From positions 1 through 9,276 of the forward strand of contig DAOWIN010000144.1 in NCBI GenBank assembly GCA_030640885.1: 9,276 bases of DNA, in the 5' to 3' direction. Numbering within the stretch: the stretch's first letter is position 1; every line of letters begins with the position of its first letter. This document shows, one piece after another, positions 7,033 to 9,276 of this stretch. Under the pieces are notes generated by a model. The model did no database searches. It had not been told where the DNA came from and saw nothing but the letters and a program-made list of their open reading frames with translations. Source of the DNA: Candidatus Omnitrophota bacterium (GTDB lineage: Bacteria > Omnitrophota > 4484-213). Made by a program: the position numbers and the translations under genes.

Positions 7033-7039
7033 CCTCCTT
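7033..7039 (-). promoter_or_regulatory. Strong ribosome binding site for the YIDPGTGS protein
   Basis: AAGGAGG on the minus strand, four bases from the ATG at 7028. It is the best Shine-Dalgarno sequence in the window and confirms that the 73-residue frame is translated. Confidence 0.8.
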
Positions 7040-7051
7040 GAATATTGTTCC

Positions 7052-8854
7052 TTAAGATAGAACATCGGCATTTTGTGTTTCCACCGCCTGCATCTGAACC
7101 AATCTACTATAAAGACCTCCTTGCTGCAAAAGTTGTTTATGCATCCCCTGTTGAACAATCTTTCCCGAATCAAGAACCAAAATTGTATCTGAATCATATA
7201 TAGTAGAAAAACGGTGAGCAATAGTAATTACGGCCTTATCTCTTCCAACTTCATAAAGTGCTTTCTGCACTATTTCTTCTGACTCCGTATCCAGAGCAGA
7301 GGTAGCTTCATCAAAAATAAGAACATCAGGTTGCATAATAATAGCGCGGGCAATAGCAATACGCTGTTTTTGCCCACCGGACAACAACGCCCCCCGCTCA
7401 CCCACAAGGGTATCATAACCCTGAGGTAATTCCTGAATAAAATTATGGGCGTATGCCTGCTTTGCCGCATATTCTATTTCTTCCTTGGTAGCATTAGGTT
7501 TAGCAAAGGCAATATTAGCACGGACGGTATCATGGAAAAAAAAGGTATCTTGGCTAACAACCCCCACACACCTGCGCCAAGAATATAAATCCAAATGTTT
7601 CAAATCAACACCATCAATAAGAATCCTGCCTCTCTGGGGATCGTAAAAACGTAATAGAAGTTCAACAACTGTTGACTTACCGCAACCCGTAGATCCGACA
7701 ATACCAACTTTAGCACCCTTGGAAATCTTAAACGACACTTTCCGCAAGACCATGGTTTCATGGGGATTATAACCAAATTCAACGGCACAAAACTCAATAC
7801 CTTTATGCAATCTTTTAATTACTTTACTACCATTTCGCAGATAGGGTTTGTCTTGAGTTTCTATAAACTGATGCACTTCGCGGTAATAAGGCAGATCTCC
7901 TTTGATATCTACACGCGCCTGATTAAACGATAATGCCGGCGGCAGAACCCTAAAAAATATTAGGATAAAAGTCAAAATGACTGCCAAGCCCTCTCCTTTG
8001 CCACTTGATAACATTAAAAAAGACCCCGCTATTAAAATCAATGCCAAACCAATCACCCCTGAAATTTCAAAGAGGGGCTGTAGAGACCTGCGCGTCTTGA
8101 CCAAGTCAAGCATACTTTTGTTCACTCTGTCAACTTCATTTTCATAGCTTTTGCTTATATCGCCTTCTCGTCTGAATAAGCGTATCACTTTCATACCAAG
8201 AAGGACATTAAGCATAGCATGGTTAATGTCCTTAATAGATTTAGTAAGTTTTTTCCCCGCTTTTTCCGCTTTATGTGCAATCGTGCGCAACAAAATTGAG
8301 GTCAGGGCAACAACAAAAAGGGAGACTACCGTCAACTTCCAAGATAGTAAAACAAGCATCACCATAAGTACAATTATGGTAAAAATCTTGGGAACAAGCC
8401 CGCCAACAATATTGACTAATGCTCCCAGTTTCTCTGTATGAGTAATTCCGATGGTCTGAAGATGTGCGGTTTTTTGTTTGTTTATATATCCCATCCCCAC
8501 TTCCATAAGTTGATCAAAACACTTCATTCTGTAATACTTTGTTACAACCATCTGCAAGCGGCATACAGAAATAGTATTAAGATAAAGGGCAATTCCTTTT
8601 AAAACCGTAACAATAACCAAAAACAAAGCTACCGACCGAACCCGCTCAATAATATTCATTCCACTAAAGAATGCCGAAATTCGATTAAATGGAAAGGGAA
8701 TACCAGAACTCGCTTGGCCTTTAATTCCTTCTAAAAGAGGCATAACCAAACCAAGCCCTAATCCTTCCATAATGGAAACAAAGAAACCGGTTACTAAAAG
8801 ACCTATGGCAAGAGCACGGTTATGAAGCAAAATGGTTTTAAAATGTTTTATCAT
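7052..8854 (-). CDS. ABC exporter half-transporter, MsbA/PglK-type (fused membrane and ATPase domains)
   Basis: The protein has 600 residues, the usual length for a type IV ABC exporter half-molecule that works as a dimer in the cytoplasmic membrane. Residues 1-310 hold about six hydrophobic segments (roughly 15-38, 73-95, 150-172, 175-192, 262-283, 288-306). The nucleotide-binding domain (about 350-590) is complete: Walker A GSTGCGKST (387-395), Q-loop Q435, signature LSGGQ (491-495), Walker B VLIFDE (511-516) with catalytic E516, D-loop SALD (519-522) and switch H547. Family members flip lipid A, lipid-linked oligosaccharides, or export peptides and drugs. In this glycan cluster a lipid-linked saccharide is the likeliest cargo, but that is inference from context. 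The start at 8854 has no clear ribosome binding site. It is the first gene after the 78-base gap, the widest spacing in the window, so it could begin a transcription unit. Confidence 0.95.
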   Translation of the reverse strand: MIKHFKTILLHNRALAIGLLVTGFFVSIMEGLGLGLVMPLLEGIKGQASSGIPFPFNRISAFFSGMNIIERVRSVALFLVIVTVLKGIALYLNTISVCRLQMVVTKYYRMKCFDQLMEVGMGYINKQKTAHLQTIGITHTEKLGALVNIVGGLVPKIFTIIVLMVMLVLLSWKLTVVSLFVVALTSILLRTIAHKAEKAGKKLTKSIKDINHAMLNVLLGMKVIRLFRREGDISKSYENEVDRVNKSMLDLVKTRRSLQPLFEISGVIGLALILIAGSFLMLSSGKGEGLAVILTFILIFFRVLPPALSFNQARVDIKGDLPYYREVHQFIETQDKPYLRNGSKVIKRLHKGIEFCAVEFGYNPHETMVLRKVSFKISKGAKVGIVGSTGCGKSTVVELLLRFYDPQRGRILIDGVDLKHLDLYSWRRCVGVVSQDTFFFHDTVRANIAFAKPNATKEEIEYAAKQAYAHNFIQELPQGYDTLVGERGALLSGGQKQRIAIARAIIMQPDVLIFDEATSALDTESEEIVQKALYEVGRDKAVITIAHRFSTIYDSDTILVLDSGKIVQQGMHKQLLQQGGLYSRLVQMQAVETQNADVLS

Positions 8855-8859
8855 AATCT

Positions 8860-8888
8860 ACGATACTTTTTTGATAAAAAATTCTCAA
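8860..8888 (-). promoter_or_regulatory. Possible promoter just upstream of the ABC exporter gene
   Basis: On the minus strand TTGAGA (8888-8883) and TATCGT (8865-8860) are separated by 17 bases, resembling sigma-70 -35 and -10 boxes. The -10 match is only four of six. It lies five bases from the ATG, so the transcript would have almost no leader. That is unusual, although it would fit the missing ribosome binding site. In AT-rich DNA such matches arise by chance. Confidence 0.2.
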
Positions 8889-8895
8889 TAGAATT
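8876..8895 (-). terminator. Weak terminator-like hairpin before the ABC exporter
   Basis: On the minus strand AATTCT, loop ATTG, AGAATT forms a six-base stem that runs into a T-rich tract. The stem has a single G-C pair and is weak, so at most partial termination after the partial gene is expected. It overlaps the possible promoter. Confidence 0.25.
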
Positions 8896-8898
8896 AAT

Positions 8899-8932
8899 AA
8901 AGTAATCACATTCTTTTATTGCGTATTACTTT
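8899..8932 (-). repeat. Inverted repeat directly after the partial gene's stop codon
   Basis: AAAGTAAT and ATTACTTT are perfect eight-base inverted copies (8899-8906 and 8925-8932) separated by 18 bases. The repeat begins immediately after the TAG at 8933. It could be a weak RNA hairpin or a dyad binding site; the long loop argues against a classical terminator. Confidence 0.4.
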
Positions 8933-9276
8933 CTAAATACAAAATTCTTTTTTTGTAACTGCATTATAAACCGGCATAAAATCCTTATGATAAGGTGAAT
9001 GCGAATTCAATAACGCTGGCAAGGACATAGAAGACATCAAAGTTTTAATTTTTCGTGCCACAGGAGTTGCACATGGAATACGCCTAATTACCCTTTTGAT
9101 ATATTCACTTAGTGCAAACTGCGATACCCCATAGTGTTGTTGAAACTTTTTACTTAAACCCTCACTTAAATAGGCCCAGAAAGCCTGTTTGACTACTTTA
9201 TGCGCCTCTTCTTCTGGAATACCATCTTGTTGAATAAGAGCCTCTACTAAAGAATTATGAAAAACCTGATATGAAG
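8933..9276 (-). CDS. Unrecognised protein, C-terminal 113 residues, cut by window edge
   Basis: A frame read on the minus strand is open from the window edge (first full codon at 9274) to TAG at 8933-8935; the other two minus-strand frames hit stops within the first ten codons. The visible part is soluble and mixed in charge. It includes an acidic helix-like stretch (PEEEAHKVVKQAFWAYLSEG, about 20-39), a basic stretch (KRVIRRIP, about 60-67) and a closing SPYHKDFMPVYNAV segment (about 93-106). I do not recognise the family and offer no function. Its direction and the 78-base gap to the ABC exporter suggest it belongs to the same locus. Confidence 0.7.
   Translation of the reverse strand, partial: SYQVFHNSLVEALIQQDGIPEEEAHKVVKQAFWAYLSEGLSKKFQQHYGVSQFALSEYIKRVIRRIPCATPVARKIKTLMSSMSLPALLNSHSPYHKDFMPVYNAVTKKEFCI

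Noticed and set aside
8151..8441. Plus-strand frame of 96 residues
   Set aside because: It is antisense to the membrane domain of the ABC exporter. Its composition looks like a mirror of the hydrophobic coding strand, with no independent support.
1..9276. Mobile elements, CRISPR, toxin-antitoxin or phage-defence genes
   Set aside because: No transposase, terminal repeat pair, spaced direct repeats or defence domains are visible; the window reads as ordinary operon-style glycan genes.

Overview
This window is a single-direction block of surface-glycan genes. Every gene I can support is on the minus strand, so transcription runs from base 9276 towards base 1. The DNA is visibly AT-rich. Spacing is operon-like: gaps between successive genes are 78, 23, 2, 5, 11, 1 and 11 bases. 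No tRNA, rRNA, CRISPR array, transposase or phage gene is visible. The gene set (MsbA-type ABC exporter, signal-peptide mini-protein, LtaS-type membrane transferase, nonulosonate synthases) suggests a bacterium with an elaborate envelope. The style resembles glycan loci of uncultivated Gram-negative-type lineages, but the sequence alone does not fix the phylum.

In transcription order: (1) 9276-8933, C-terminal end of an unrecognised protein; (2) 8854-7052, a complete ABC exporter half-transporter; (3) 7028-6807, a 73-residue signal-peptide/membrane protein with a YIDPGTGS motif; (4) 6804-5419, a methyltransferase of the group often labelled NoeA-like, with a large conserved N-terminal domain that has kinase-like catalytic spacing; (5) 5413-3854, a five-helix membrane protein with an extracytoplasmic alkaline-phosphatase/sulfatase-fold domain and a Thr at the nucleophile position; (6) 3842-1455, a fusion of a UDP-galactopyranose-mutase/protoporphyrinogen-oxidase-like flavoprotein with a full NeuB-type nonulosonate synthase including its SAF domain; (7) 1453-386, an unassigned NAD(P)-binding Rossmann protein; (8) 374-1, the N-terminus of a second, divergent NeuB-family protein cut by the window edge.

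The genes read as two modules. The right-hand module (ABC exporter, YIDPGTGS protein, methyltransferase, membrane phosphotransferase-like enzyme) looks suited to exporting and decorating a glycan. The left-hand module (flavoprotein-NeuB fusion, Rossmann protein, second NeuB) looks suited to making an unusual nine-carbon acidic sugar. The usual partners of such a pathway (CMP-sugar synthetase, epimerase, aminotransferase) are not in this window and would have to lie elsewhere. The fusion protein and its two neighbours are the best candidates for an undescribed pathway. The kinase-like catalytic spacing in the methyltransferase's N-terminal domain is the second lead.
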